64,000 bases of DNA from NCBI GenBank assembly GCA_951804985.1, contig OX638131.1:102010464-102074463 (forward strand). Direction: 5' to 3'. This DNA is from Dryomyza anilis (taxonomy: Eukaryota; Arthropoda; Insecta; Diptera; Dryomyzidae). Position 1 is the stretch's first letter; the number at the start of each line of letters is the position of its first letter. Below are positions 20,701 to 35,600 of this stretch, in pieces. The notes below the pieces were generated by a model, which was not told where the DNA came from, did not search any database, and saw nothing but the letters and a program-made list of their open reading frames with translations. A program made the translations under genes and the position numbers.

Positions 20701-23700
20701 CAAATGGCTGTAGAATCTGAACGGAGCGTCGTAGAGGGGTCAACTTATTCACTTTTTATCCCAACTTAAAATGGCTGTAGAATCTAAACGGAGCGTCGTA
20801 TAGGGGTCAAACTTTGCGCTTTTTATCCCATAGGAAACCTGATTATTTGGTGTAAAAATCATAGGGATCGACTTAGATGGATTCGAGAAATCACATCTTT
20901 AACTTCAAATGGCTGTAGAATCTAAACGGAGCGTCGTAGAGGGGTCAAACTTTGCGCTTTTTATCCCATAGGAAACCTGATTATTTGGTGTAAAAATCAT
21001 AAGGATTGACTGAGTAGGATTCGAGAAATCACATCTTTAACTTCAAATGGCTGTAAAATCTAAACGGAGCGTCGTAGAGGGGTCAAACTTTGCACTTTTT
21101 ATCCCAACTTAAAATGGCTGTAGAATCTAAACGGAGCGTAGTAGGGGGGTCAAACTTTGCACTTTTTATCCCATATGAAACCCGATTGTTTGGTGTAAAA
21201 ATCATAGTGATCGCCTTAGTAGGATTCGAGAAATCACATCTTTAACTTCAAATGGCTGTAGAATCTGAACAGAGCGTCGTAGAGGGGTCATACTTTGCGC
21301 TTTTTATCCCATAGGAAACCTGATTATTTGGTGTAAAAATCATAGTGATCGACTTAGTAGGATTCGAGAAATCACATCTTTAACTTCAAATGGCTGTAGA
21401 ATCTAAACGGAGCGTCGTAGAGGGGTCAAACTTTGCACTTTTTATCCCATAAGAAACCCGAATGTTTGGTGTAAAAATCGTAGGGATTGACTTAGTAGGA
21501 TTCGAGAAATCGCATCTTTAACTTCAAATGGCTGTAAAATCTAAACGGAGCGTCGTAGAGGGGTCAAACTTTGCACTTCTAATCCCAACTTAAAATGGCG
21601 GTAGAATATGAACGGAGCGTCGTAGAGAGGTCAACTTTGCACTTTTTATCCCATAGGAAACCTGATAATTTGGTGTAAAAATCAGAGGGATCGACTTAGT
21701 AGGATTCGAGAAATCACATCTTTAACTTCAAATGGCTGTAGAATCTGAACGGAGCGTCGTGGAGGGGTCAAACTTTGCGCTTTTTATCCCATAGGAAACC
21801 TGATTATTTGATGTAAAAATCATAGGGATCGACTTAGTAGGATTCGAGAAATCACATCTTTAACTTCAAATGGCTGTAGAATCTAAACGGAGCGTCGTAG
21901 AGGGGTCAAACTTTGCGCTTTTTATCCCATAGGAAACATGATTATTTGGTGTAAAAATTATGGGGATCGACTTAGTAGGATTCGAGAAATCACATCATTA
22001 ACTTCAAATGGCTGTAGAATAGGAGCGTCGTAGAGGGTCAAACATTGCACTTCTAATCCCAACTTAAAATGGAGGTAGAATATGAACGGAGCGTCGTAGA
22101 GAGGTCAACTTTGCACTTTTTATCCCATAGGAAACCTGATAATTTGGTGTAAAAATCAGAGGGATCGACTTAGTAGGATTCGAGAAATCACATCTTTAAC
22201 TTCAAATGGCTGTAGAATCTGAACGGAGCGTCGTGGAGGGGTCAAACTTTGCGCTTTTTATCCCATAGGAAACCTGATTATTTGGTGTAAAAATCATAGG
22301 GATCGACTTAGTAGGATTCGAGAAATCACATCTTTAACTTCAAATGGCTGTAGAATCTGAACAGAGCGTCGTGGAGGGGTCAAACTTTGCGCTTTTTATC
22401 CCATAGGAAACCTGATTATTTGGTGTAAAAATCATAGGGATCGACTTAGTAGGATTCGAGAAATCACATGTTTAACCTCAAATGGCTTTAGAATCTAAAC
22501 GGAGCGTCGTAGAGGGTCAAACTTTGCGCTTTTTATCCCATAGGAAACCTGATTATTTGGTGTAAAAATCATAGGGATCGACTTAGTAGGATTCGAGAAA
22601 TCACATCTTTAACTTCAAATGGCTGTAGAATCTGAACGGAGCGTCGTGGAGGGGTCAAACTTTGCGCTTTTTATCCCATAGGAAACCTGATTATTTGGTG
22701 TAAAAATCATAGGGATCGACTTAGTAGGATTCGAGAAATCACATGTTTAACCTCAAATGGCTGTAGAATCTAAACGGAGCGTCGTAGAGGGTCAAACTTT
22801 GCGCTTTTTATCCCATAGGAAACCTGATTATTTGGTGTAAAAATCATAGGGATCGTCTTAGTAGGATTCGAGAAATCACATCTTTAACTTCAAATGGCTG
22901 TAGAATCTGAACGGAGCGTCGTAGAGTGGTCAAACTTTGCACTTTTTATCCCATATGAAACCCGATTATTTGGTGTAAAAATCATAGGGATCGACTAAGT
23001 AAGATTCGAGAAATCACATCTTTAACTTCAAATGGCTGTAGAATCTAAACGGAGCGTCGTAGAGAGGTCAAACTTTGCACTTTTTATCCCATAGGAAACC
23101 TGATTATTTGGTGTAAAAATCGTAGTGATCGACTTAGTAGGATTCGAGAAATCACATCTTTAACTTCAAATGGCTGTAGAATCTGAACGGAGCGTCGTAG
23201 AGTGGTCAAACTTTGCACTTTTTATCCCATATGAAACCCGATTATTTGGTGTAAAAATCATAGGGATCGACTAAGTAAGATTCGAGAAATCACATCTTTA
23301 ACTTCAAATGGCTGTAGAATCTAAACGGAGCGTCGTAGAGAGGTCAAACTTTGCACTTTTTATCCCATAGGAAACCTGATTATTTGGTGTAAAAATCGTA
23401 GTGATCGACTTAGTAGGATTCGAGAAATCACATCTTTAACTTCAAATGGCTTTAGAATCTAAACGGAGCGTCGTAGAGGGGTCAAACTTTGCGCTTTTTA
23501 TCCGATAAGAAACCTGATTATTTGGTGTAAAAATCATAGGGATCGACTAAGTAAGATTCGAGAAATCACATCGGAGCGTCGTAGAGGGGTCAAACTTTGC
23601 GCTTTTTATCCCATATGAAACCCGTTTATTTGGTGTAAAAATCATAGGGATTGACTTAGTAGGATTCGACAAATCGCATCTTTAACTTCAAATGGCTGTA

Positions 23701-26700
23701 AAATCTAAACGGAGCGTCGTAGGGGGCTCAAACTTTAAACTTTTTATCCCATAGGAAACCCGATTGTTTGGTGTAAAAATCATAGTGATCGCCTTAGTAG
23801 GATTCGAGAAATCACATCTTTAACTTCAAATGGCTGTAGAATCTGAACGGAGCGTCGTAGAGGGGTCAAATTATTCACTTTTATCCCAACTTAAAATGGC
23901 TGTAGAATCTAAACGGAGCGTCGTAGAGGGGTCAAACTTTGCGCTTTTTATCCCATAGGAAACCTGATCATTTGGTGTAATAATCATAGGGATCGACTTA
24001 GTAGGATTTGAGAAATCACATCTTTAACTTCGAATGGCTGTAGAATCTGAACGGAGCGTCGTAGAGGGGTCAAATTTTGCGCTTTTTATCCCATAGGAAA
24101 CCTGATTATTTGGTGTAAAAATTATAGGGATCGACTTAGTAGGATTCGAGAAATCACATCTTTAACTTCAAATAGCTGTAGAATCTAAACGGAGCGTCGT
24201 AGAGGGTCAAACTTTGCGCTTTTTATCCCATAGGAAACCTGATTATTTGGTGTAAAAATCATAGGGATCGTCTTAGTAGGATTCGAGAAATCACATCTTT
24301 AACTTCAAATGGCTGTAGAATCTGAACGGAGCGTCGTAGAGTGGTCAAACTTTGCACTTTTTATCCCATATGAAACCCGATTATTTGGTGTAAAAATCAT
24401 AGGGATCGACTAAGTAAGATTCGAGAAATCACATCTTTAACTTCAAATGGCTGTAGAATCTAAATGGAGCGTCGTAGAGAGGTCAAACTTTGCACTTTTT
24501 ATCCCATAGGAAACCTGATTATTTGGTGTAAAAATCGTAGTGATCGACTTAGTAGGATTCGAGAAATCACATCTTTAACTTCAAATGGCTGTAGAATCTA
24601 AACGGAGCGTCGTAGAGGGTCAAACTTTGCGCTTTTTATCCCATAGGAAACCTGATTATTTGGTGTAAAAATCATAGCGATCGACTTAGTAGGATTCGAG
24701 AAATCACATCTTTAACTTCAAATGGCTGTAGAATCTAAACGGAGCGTCGTAGAGGGTCAAACTTTGCGCTTTATATCCCATAGGAAACCTGATTATTTGG
24801 TGTACAAATCATAGGGATCGACTAAGTAGGATTCGAGAAATCACATCTTTAACTTCAAATGGCTGTAGAATCTAAACGGAGCGTCGTAGAGGGGTCAAAC
24901 TTTGCGCTTTTTATCCCATAGGAAACCTGATTATTTGGTGTAAAAATCAAAGCGATCGACTTAGTAGGATTCGAGAAATCACATCTTTAGCTTCAAATGG
25001 CTGTAGAAGCTAAACGGAGCGTCGTAGAGGGGTCAAACTTTGCACTTTTTATCCCATAGGAAACCTGATTATTTGGTGTAAAAATCATAGTGATCGACTT
25101 AGTAGGATTCGAGAAATCACATCTTTAACTTCAAATGGCTGTAGAATCTAAACGGAGCGTCGTAGAGGGTCAAACTTTGCGCTTTTTATCCCATAGGAAA
25201 CCTGATTATTTGGTGTAAAAATCATAGGGATCGTCTTAGTAGGATTCGAGAAATCACATCTTTAACTTCAAATGGCTGTAGAATCTGAACGGAGCGTCGT
25301 AGAGTGGTCAAACTTTGCACTTTTTATCCCATATGAAACCCGATTATTTGGTGTAAAAATCATAGGGATCGACTAAGTAAGATTCGAGAAATCACATCTT
25401 TAACTTCAAATGGCTGTAGAATCTAAACGGAGCGTCGTAGAGAGGTCAAACTTTGCACTTTTTATCCCATAGGAAACCTGATTATTTGGTGTAAAAATCA
25501 TAGGGATCGACTCAGTAGGATTCGAGAAATCACATCTTTAACTTCAAATGGCTGTAAAATCTGAACGGGGCGTCGTGGAGGGGTCAAACTTTGCGCTTTA
25601 TATCCCATAGGAAACCTGATTATTTGGTGTACAAATCATAGGGATCGACTAAGTAGGATTCGAGAAATCACATCTTTAACTTCAAATGGCTGTAGAATCT
25701 AAACGGAGCGTCGTAGAGGGGTCAAACTTTGCGCTTTTTATCCCATAGGAAACCTGATTATTTGGTGTAAAAATTATAGGGATCGACTTAGTAGGATTCG
25801 AGAAATCACATCTTTAACTTCAAATGGCTGTAGGATCTAAACGGAGCGTCGCAGAGGGTCAAACTTTGCGCTTTTTATCCCAACTTAAAATGGCGGTAGA
25901 ATATGAACGGAGCGTCGTAGAGAGGTCAACTTTGCACTTTTTATCCCATAGGAAACCTAATAATTTGGTGTAAAAATCAGAGTGATCGACTTAGTAGGAT
26001 TCGACAAATCACATCTTTAACTTCAAATGGCTGTAGAATCTGAACGGAGCGTCGTGGAGGGGTCAAACTTTGCGCTTTTTATCCCATAGGAAACCTGATT
26101 ATTTGGTGTAAAAATTATAGGGATCGACTTAGTAGGATTCGAGAAATCACATTTTTAACTTCAAATGGCTGTAGAATCTAAACGGAGCGTCGTAGAGGGT
26201 CAAACTTTGCACTTCTAATCCCAACTTAAAATGGCGGTAGAATATGAACGGAGCGTCTTAGAGAGGTCAACTTTGCACTTTTTATCCCATAGGAAACCTG
26301 ATAATTTGGTGTAAAAATCAGAGGGATCGACTAAGTAGGATTCGAGAAATCACATCTTTAACTTCAAATGGCTGTAGAATCTGAACGGAGCGTCGTGGAG
26401 GGGTCAAACTTTGCGCTTTTTATCCCATAGGAAACCTGATTATTTGGTGTAAAAATCATAGGGATCGACTTAGTAGGATTCGAGAAATCACATCTTTAAC
26501 TTCAAATGGCTGTAGAATCTAAACGGAGCGTCGTAGAGGGGTCAAACTTTGCGCTTTTTATCCCATAGGAAACCTGATTATTTGGTGTAAAAATTATAGG
26601 GATCGACTTAGTAGGATTCGAGAAATCACATCTTTAACTTCAAATGGCTGTAGAATCTAAACGGAGCGTCGTAGAGGGTCAAACTTTGCGCTTTTTATCC

Positions 26701-29614
26701 CATGGGAAACCTGATTATTTGGTGTAAAAATCATAGTAGGATCGTCTTAGTAGGATTCGAGAAATCACATCTTTAACTTCAAATGGCTGTAGAATCTGAA
26801 CGGAGCGTCGTAGAGTGGTCAAACTTTGCACTTTTTATCCCATATGAAACCCGATTATTTGGTGTAAAAATCATAGGGATCGACTAAGTAAGATTCGAGA
26901 AATCACATCTTTAACTTCAAATGGCTGTAGAATCTAAACGGAGCGTCGTAGAGAGGTCAAACTTTGCACTTTTTATCCCATAGGAAACCTGATTATTTGG
27001 TGTAAAAATCGTAGTGATCGACTTAGTAGGATTCGAGAAATCACATCTTTAACTTCAAATGGCTTTAGAATCTAAACGGAGCGTCGTAGAGGGGTCAAAC
27101 TTTGCGCTTTTTATCCCAACTTAAAATGGCGGTAGAATATGAACGGAGCGTCGTAGAGAGGTCAACTTTGCACTTTTTATCCCATAGGAAACCTGATAAT
27201 TTGGTGTAAAAATCAGAGGGATCGACTAAGTAGGATTCGAGAAATCACATCTTTAACTTCAAATGGCTGTAGAATCTGAACGGAGCGTCGTGGAGGGGTC
27301 AAACTTTGCGCTTTTTATCCCATAGGAAACCTGATTATTTGGTGTAAAAATCATAGGGATCGACTTAGTAGGATTCGAGAAATCACATCTTTAACTTCAA
27401 ATGGCTGTAGAATCTAAACGGAGCGTCGTAGAGGGGTCAAACTTTGCGCTTTTTATCCCATAGGAAACCTGATTATTTGGTGTAAAAATTATAGGGATCG
27501 ACTTAGTAGGATTCGAGAAATCACATCTTTAACTTCAAATGGCTGTAGAATCTAAACGGAGCGTCGTAGAGGGTCAAACTTTGCGCTTTTTATCCCATGG
27601 GAAACCTGATTATTTGGTGTAAAAATCATAGGGATCGTCTTAGTAGGATTCGAGAAATCACATCTTTAACTTCAAATGGCTGTAGAATCTGAACGGAGCG
27701 TCGTAGAGTGGTCAAACTTTGCACTTTTTATCCCATATGAAACCCGATTATTTGGTGTAAAAATCATAGGGATCGACTAAGTAAGATTCGAGAAATCACA
27801 TCTTTAACTTCAAATGGCTGTAGAATCTAAACGGAGCGTCGTAGAGAGGTCAAACTTTGCACTTTTTATCCCATAGGAAACCTGATTATTTGGTGTAAAA
27901 ATCATAGTGATCGACTTAGTAGGATTCGAGAAATCACATCTTTAACTTCAAATGGCTGTAGAATCTAAACGGAGCGTCGTAGATTTGGTGTAAAAATCAT
28001 AGTGATCGACTTAGTAGGATTCGAGAAATCACATCTTTAACTTCAAATGGCTGTAGAATCTAAACGGAGCGTCGTAGAGAGGTCAAACTTTGCACTTTTT
28101 ATCCCATAGGAAACCTGATTATTTGGTGTAAAAATCATAGTGATCGACTTAGTAGGATTCGAGAAATCACATCTTTAACTTCAAATGGCTGTAGAATCTA
28201 AACGGAGCGTCGTAGATTTGGTGTAAAAATCATAGTGATCGACTAAGTAGGATTCGAGAAATCACATCTTTAACTTCAAATGGCTGTAGAATCTGAACGG
28301 AGCGTCGTGGAGGGGTCAAACTTTGCGCTTTTTATCCCATAGGAAACCTGATTATTTGGTGTAAAAATCATAGGGATCGACTTAGTAGGATTCGAGAAAT
28401 CACATCTTTAACTTCAAATGGCTGTAGAATCTAAACGGAGCGTCGTAGAGGGGTCAAACTTTGCGCTTTTTATCCCATAGGAAACCTGATTATTTGGTGT
28501 AAAAATTATAGGGATCGACTTAGTAGGATTCGAGAAATCACATCTTTAACTTCAAATGGCTGTAGAATCTAAACGGAGCGTCGTAGAGGGTCAAACTTTG
28601 CGCTTTTTATCCCATGGGAAACCTGATTATTTGGTGTAAAAATCATAGGGATCGTCTTAGTAGGATTCGAGAAATCACATCTTTAACTTCAAATGGCTGT
28701 AGAATCTGAACGGAGCGTCGTAGAGTGGTCAAACTTTGCACTTTTTATCCCATATGAAACCCGATTATTTGGTGTAAAAATCATAGGGATCGACTAAGTA
28801 AGATTCGAGAAATCACATCTTTAACTTCAAATGGCTGTAGAATCTGAACGGAGCGTCGTGGAGGGGTCAAACTTTGCGCTTTTTATCCCATAGGAAACCT
28901 GATTATTTGGTGTAAAAATTATAGGGATCGACTTAGTAGGATTCGAGAAATCACATTTTTAACTTCAAATGGCTGTAGAATCTAAACGGAGCGTCGTAGA
29001 GGGTCAAACTTTGCACTTCTAATCCCAACTTAAAATGGCGGTAGAATATGAACGGAGCGTCTTAGAGAGGTCAACTTTGCACTTTTTATCCCATAGGAAA
29101 CCTGATAATTTGGTGTAAAAATCAGAGGGATCGACTAAGTAGGATTCGAGAAATCACATCTTTAACTTCAAATGGCTGTAGAATCTGAACGGAGCGTCGT
29201 GGAGGGGTCAAACTTTGCGCTTTTTATCCCATAGGAAACCTGATTATTTGGTGTAAAAATCATAGGGATCGACTTAGTAGGATTCGAGAAATCACATCTT
29301 TAACTTCAAATGGCTGTAGAATCTAAACGGAGCGTCGTAGAGGGGTCAAACTTTGCGCTTTTTATCCCATAGGAAACCTGATTATTTGGTGTAAAAATTA
29401 TAGGGATCGACTTAGTAGGATTCGAGAAATCACATCTTTAACTTCAAAAGGCTGTAGAATCTAAACGGAGCGTCGTAGAGGGTCAAACTTTGCGCTTTTT
29501 ATCCCATGGGAAACCTGATTATTTGGTGTAAAAATCATAGGGATCGTCTTAGTAGGATTCGAGAAATCACATCTTTAACTTCAAATGGCTGTAGAATCTG
29601 AACGGAGCGTCGTA

Positions 29615-32600
29615 GAGTGGTCAAACTTTGCACTTTTTATCCCATATGAAACCCGATTATTTGGTGTAAAAATCATAGGGATCGACTAAGTAAGATTCGA
29701 GAAATCACATCTTTAACTTCAAATGGCTGTAGAATCTAAACGGAGCGTCGTAGAGAGGTCAAACTTTGCACTTTTTATCCCATAGGAAACCTGATTATTT
29801 GGTGTAAAAATCATAGTGATCGACTTAGTAGGATTCGAGAAATCACATCTTTAACTTCAAATGGCTGTAGAATCTAAACGGAGCGTCGTAGATTTGGTGT
29901 AAAAATCATAGTGATCGACTTAGTAGGATTCGAGAAATCACATCTTTAACTTCAAATGGCTGTAGAATCTAAACGGAGCGTCGTAGAGGGGTCAAACTTT
30001 GCACTTTTTATCCCATAGGAAACCTGATTATTTGGTGTAAAAATCATAGTGATCGACTTAGTAGGATTCGAGAAATCACATCTTTAACTTCAAATGGCTG
30101 TAGAATCTAAACGGAGCGTCGTAGAGGGGTCAAACTTTGCACTTTTTATCCCATATGAAACACGATTGTTTGGTGTAAAAATCATAGTGATCGCCTTAGT
30201 AGGATTCGAGAAATCACATCTTTAACTTCAAATGGCTGTAGAATCTGAACGGAGCGTCGTAGAGGGGTCAAATTATTCACTTTTATCCCAACTTAAAATG
30301 GCTGTAGAATCTAAACGGAGCGTCGTAGAGGGGTCAAATTATTCACTTTTATCCCAACTTAAAATGGCTGTAGAATCTAAACGGAGCTTCGTACTTTGCA
30401 CTTTTTATCCCATAGGAAACCTGATTATTTGGTGTAAAAATCATAGTGATCGACTTAGTAGGATTCGAGAAATCACATCTTTAACTTCAAATGGCTGTAG
30501 AATCTAAACGGAGCGTCGTAGAGGGGTCAAACTTTGCGCTTTTTATCCCATAGGAAACCCGATTGTTTGGTGTAAAAATCATAGTGATCGCCTTAGTAGG
30601 ATTCGAGAAATCACATCTTTAACTTCAAATGGCTGTAGAATCTGAACGGAGCGTCGTAGAGGGGTCAAATTATTCACTTTTATCCCAACTTAAAATGGCT
30701 GTAGAATCTCAACGGAGCATCGTAGAGGGGTCAAACTTTGCGCTTTTTATCCCATAGGAAACCTGATCATTTGGTGTAAAAATCATAGGGATCGACTTAG
30801 CAGGATTCGAGAAATCACATCTTTAACTTCAAATGGCTGTAGAATCTAAACGGAGCGTCGTAGAGGGTCAAACTTTGCGCTTTTTATCCCATAGGAAACG
30901 TGATTATTTGGTGTAAAAATCATAGGGATCGACTTAGTAGGATTCGAGAAATCACATCTTTAACTTCAAATAGCTGTAGAATCTGAACGGAGCGTCGTAG
31001 AGGGGTCAAACTTTGCGCTTTTTATCCCATAGGAAACCTGATTATTTGGTGTAAAAATCATAGGGATCGACTTAGTAGGATTCGAGAAATCACATCTTTA
31101 ACTTCAAATGGCTGTAGAATCTAAACGGAGCGTCGTAGAGGGTCAAACTTTGCGCTTTTTATCCCATAGGAAACCTGATTATTTGGTGTAAAAATCATAG
31201 GGATCGACTTAGTAGGATTCGAGAAATCACATCTTTAACTTCAAATGGCTGTAGAATCTAAACGGAGCGTCGTAGAGGGTCAAACTTTGCGCTTTTTATC
31301 CCATAGGAAACCTGATTATTTGGTGTAAAAATCATAGGGATCGACTTAGTAGGATTCGAGAAATCACATATTTAACTTCAAATGGCTGTAGAATCTAAAC
31401 GGAGCGTCGTAGAGGGTCAAACTTTGCGCTTTTTATCCCATAGGAAACCTGATTATTTGGTGTAAAAATCATAGGGATCGACTCAGTAGGATTCGAGAAA
31501 TCACATCTTTAACTTCAAATGGCTGTAGAATCTGAACGGGGCGTCGTGGAGGGGTCAAACTTTGCGCTTTTTATCCCATAGGAAACCTGATTATTTGGTG
31601 TAAAAATCATAGGGATCGACTTAGTAGGATTCGAGAAATCACATCTTTAACTTCAAATGCACTTTTTATCCCATAGGAAACCTGATTATTTGGTGTACAA
31701 ATCATAGTGATCGACTAAGTAGGATTCGAGAAATCACATCTTTAACTTCAAATGGCTGTAGAATCTAGACGGAGCGTCGTAGAGGGGTCAAACTTTGCAC
31801 TTTTTATCTCATATGAAACCCGATTATTTGGTGTAAAAATCATAGGGATCGACTAAGTAAGATTCGAGAAATCACATCTTTAACTTCAAATGCACTTTTT
31901 ATCCCATAGGAAACCTGATTATTTGGTGTACAAATCATAGGGATCGACCAAGTAGGATTCGAGAAATCACATCTTTAACTTCAAATGGCTGTAGAATCTA
32001 AACGGAGCGTCGTAGAGGGGTCAAACTTTGCGCTTTTTATCCATAGGAAACCTGATTATTTGGTGTAAAAATCATAGCGATCGACTTAGTAGGATTCGAG
32101 AAATCACATCTTTAGCTTCAAATGGCTGTAGAATCTAAACGGAGCGTCGTAGAGGGGTCAAACTTTGCACTTTTTATCCCATAGGAAACCTGATTATTTG
32201 GTGTAAAAATCATAGTGATCGACTTAGTAGGATTCGAGAAAACACATCTTTAACTTCAAATGGCTGTAGAATCTAAACGGAGCGTCGTAGAGGGGTCAAA
32301 CTTTGCACTTTTTATCCCATATGAAACACGATTGTTTGGTGTAAAAATCATAGTGATCGCCTTAGTAGGATTCGAGAAATCACATCTTTAACTTCAAATG
32401 GCTGTAGAATCTGAACGGAGAGTCGTAGAGGGGTCAAATTATTCACTTTTATCCCAACTTAAAATGGCTGTAGAATCTAAACGGAGCGTCGTAGAGGGGT
32501 CAAACTTTGCGTTTTTTATCCCATAGGAAACCTGATTATTTGGTGTAAAAATTATAGGGATCGACTTAGTAGGATTCGAGAAATCACATCTTTAACTTCA

Positions 32601-35600
32601 AATGGCTGTAGAATCTAAACGGAGCGTCGTAGAGGGTCAAACTTTGCGCTTTTTATCCCATAGGAAACCTGATTATTTGGTGTAAAAATTATAGGGATCG
32701 ACTTAGTAGGATTCGAGAAATCACATCTTTAACTTCAAATGGCTGTAGAATCTAAACGGAGCGTCGTAGAGGGTCAAACTTTGCGCTTTTTATCCCATAG
32801 GAAACCTGATTATTTGGTGTAAAAATCATAGTGATCGCCTTAGTAGGATTCGAGAAATCACATCTTTAACTTCAAATGGCTGTAGAATCTGAACGGAGCG
32901 TCGTAGAGTGGTCAAACTTTGCACTTTTTATCCCATATGAAACCCGATTATTTGGTGTAAAAATCATAGGGATCGACTAAGTAAGATTCGAGAAATCACA
33001 TCTTTAACTTCAAATGGCTGTAGAATCTAAACGGAGCGTCGTAGAGAGGTCAAACTTTGCACTTTTTATCCCATAGGAAACCTGATTATTTGGTGTAAAA
33101 ATCATAGTGATCGACTTAGTAGGATTCGAGAAATCACATCTTTAACTTCAAATGGCTGTAGAATCTAAACGGAGCGTCGTAGATTTGGTGTAAAAATCAT
33201 AGTGATCGACTTAGTAGGATTCGAGAAATCACATCTTTAACTTCAAATGGCTGTAGAATCTAAACGGAGCGTCGTAGAGGGGTCAAACTTTGCACTTTTT
33301 ATCCCATAGGAAACCTGATTATTTGGTGTAAAAATCATAGTGATCGACTTAGTAGGATTCGAGAAATCACATCTTTAACTTCAAATGGCTGTAGAATCTA
33401 AACGGAGCGTCGTAGAGGGGTCAAACTTTGCACTTTTTATCCCATATGAAACACGATTGTTTGGTGTAAAAATCATAGTGATCGCCTTAGTAGGATTCGA
33501 GAAATCACATCTTTAACTTCAAATGGCTGTAGAATCTGAACGGAGCGTCGTAGAGGGGTCAAATTATTCACTTTTATCCCAACTTAAAATGGCTGTAGAA
33601 TCTAAACGGAGCGTCGTAGAGGGGTCAAATTATTCACTTTTATCCCAACTTAAAATGGCTGTAGAATCTAAACGGAGCTTCGTAGAGGGGTCAAACTTTG
33701 CGCTTTTTATCCCATAGGAAACCCGATTGTTTGGTGTAAAAATCATAGTGATCGCCTTAGTAGGATTCGAGAAATCACATCTTTAACTTCAAATGGCTGT
33801 AGAATCTGAACGGAGCGTCGTAGAGGGGTCAAATTATTCACTTTTATCCCAACTTAAAATGGCTGTAGAATCTCAACGGAGCATCGTAGAGGGGTCAAAC
33901 TTTGCGCTTTTTATCCCATAGGAAACCTGATCATTTGGTGTAAAAATCATAGGGATCGACTTAGCAGGATTCGAGAAATCACATCTTTAACTTCAAATGG
34001 CTGTAGAATCTAAACGGAGCGTCGTAGAGGGTCAAACTTTGCGCTTTTTATCCCATAGGAAACGTGATTATTTGGTGTAAAAATCATAGGGATCGACTTA
34101 GTAGGATTCGAGAAATCACATCTTTAACTTCAAATAGCTGTAGAATCTGAACGGAGCGTCGTAGAGGGGTCAAACTTTGCGCTTTTTATCCCATAGGAAA
34201 CCTGATTATTTGGTGTAAAAATCATAGGGATCGACTTAGTAGGATTCGAGAAATCACATCTTTAACTTCAAATGGCTGTAGAATCTAAACGGAGCGTCGT
34301 AGAGGGTCAAACTTTGCGCTTTTTATCCCATAGGAAACCTGATTATTTGGTGTAAAAATCATAGGGATCGACTTAGTAGGATTCGAGAAATCACATCTTT
34401 AACTTCAAATGGCTGTAGAATCTAAACGGAGCGTCGTAGAGGGTCAAACTTTGCGCTTTTTATCCCATAGGAAACCTGATTATTTGGTGTAAAAATCATA
34501 GGGATCGACTTAGTAGGATTCGAGAAATCACATATTTAACTTCAAATGGCTGTAGAATCTAAACGGAGCGTCGTAGAGGGTCAAACTTTGCGCTTTTTAT
34601 CCCATAGGAAACCTGATTATTTGGTGTAAAAATCATAGGGATCGACTCAGTAGGATTCGAGAAATCACATCTTTAACTTCAAATGGCTGTAGAATCTGAA
34701 CGGGGCGTCGTGGAGGGGTCAAACTTTGCGCTTTTTATCCCATAGGAAACCTGATTATTTGGTGTAAAAATCATAGGGATCGACTTAGTAGGATTCGAGA
34801 AATCACATCTTTAACTTCAAATGCACTTTTTATCCCATAGGAAACCTGATTATTTGGTGTACAAATCATAGTGATCGACTAAGTAGGATTCGAGAAATCA
34901 CATCTTTAACTTCAAATGGCTGTAGAATCTAGACGGAGCGTCGTAGAGGGGTCAAACTTTGCACTTTTTATCTCATATGAAACCCGATTATTTGGTGTAA
35001 AAATCATAGGGATCGACTAAGTAAGATTCGAGAAATCACATCTTTAACTTCAAATGCACTTTTTATCCCATAGGAAACCTGATTATTTGGTGTACAAATC
35101 ATAGGGATCGACCAAGTAGGATTCGAGAAATCACATCTTTAACTTCAAATGGCTGTAGAATCTAAACGGAGCGTCGTAGAGGGGTCAAACTTTGCGCTTT
35201 TTATCCATAGGAAACCTGATTATTTGGTGTAAAAATCATAGCGATCGACTTAGTAGGATTCGAGAAATCACATCTTTAGCTTCAAATGGCTGTAGAATCT
35301 AAACGGAGCGTCGTAGAGGGGTCAAACTTTGCACTTTTTATCCCATAGGAAACCTGATTATTTGGTGTAAAAATCATAGTGATCGACTTAGTAGGATTCG
35401 AGAAAACACATCTTTAACTTCAAATGGCTGTAGAATCTAAACGGAGCGTCGTAGAGGGGTCAAACTTTGCACTTTTTATCCCATATGAAACACGATTGTT
35501 TGGTGTAAAAATCATAGTGATCGCCTTAGTAGGATTCGAGAAATCACATCTTTAACTTCAAATGGCTGTAGAATCTGAACGGAGAGTCGTAGAGGGGTCA

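Noticed and set aside
30232..30507. A 91-codon plus-strand frame with repeated MAVES(E/K)RSVVEGSNYSLLSQLK
   Set aside because: It is the translation of consecutive 66-bp satellite half-units, whose length happens to be a multiple of three. Similar frames at 33523 and 61923 end where the 138-bp form, which contains stops, resumes.
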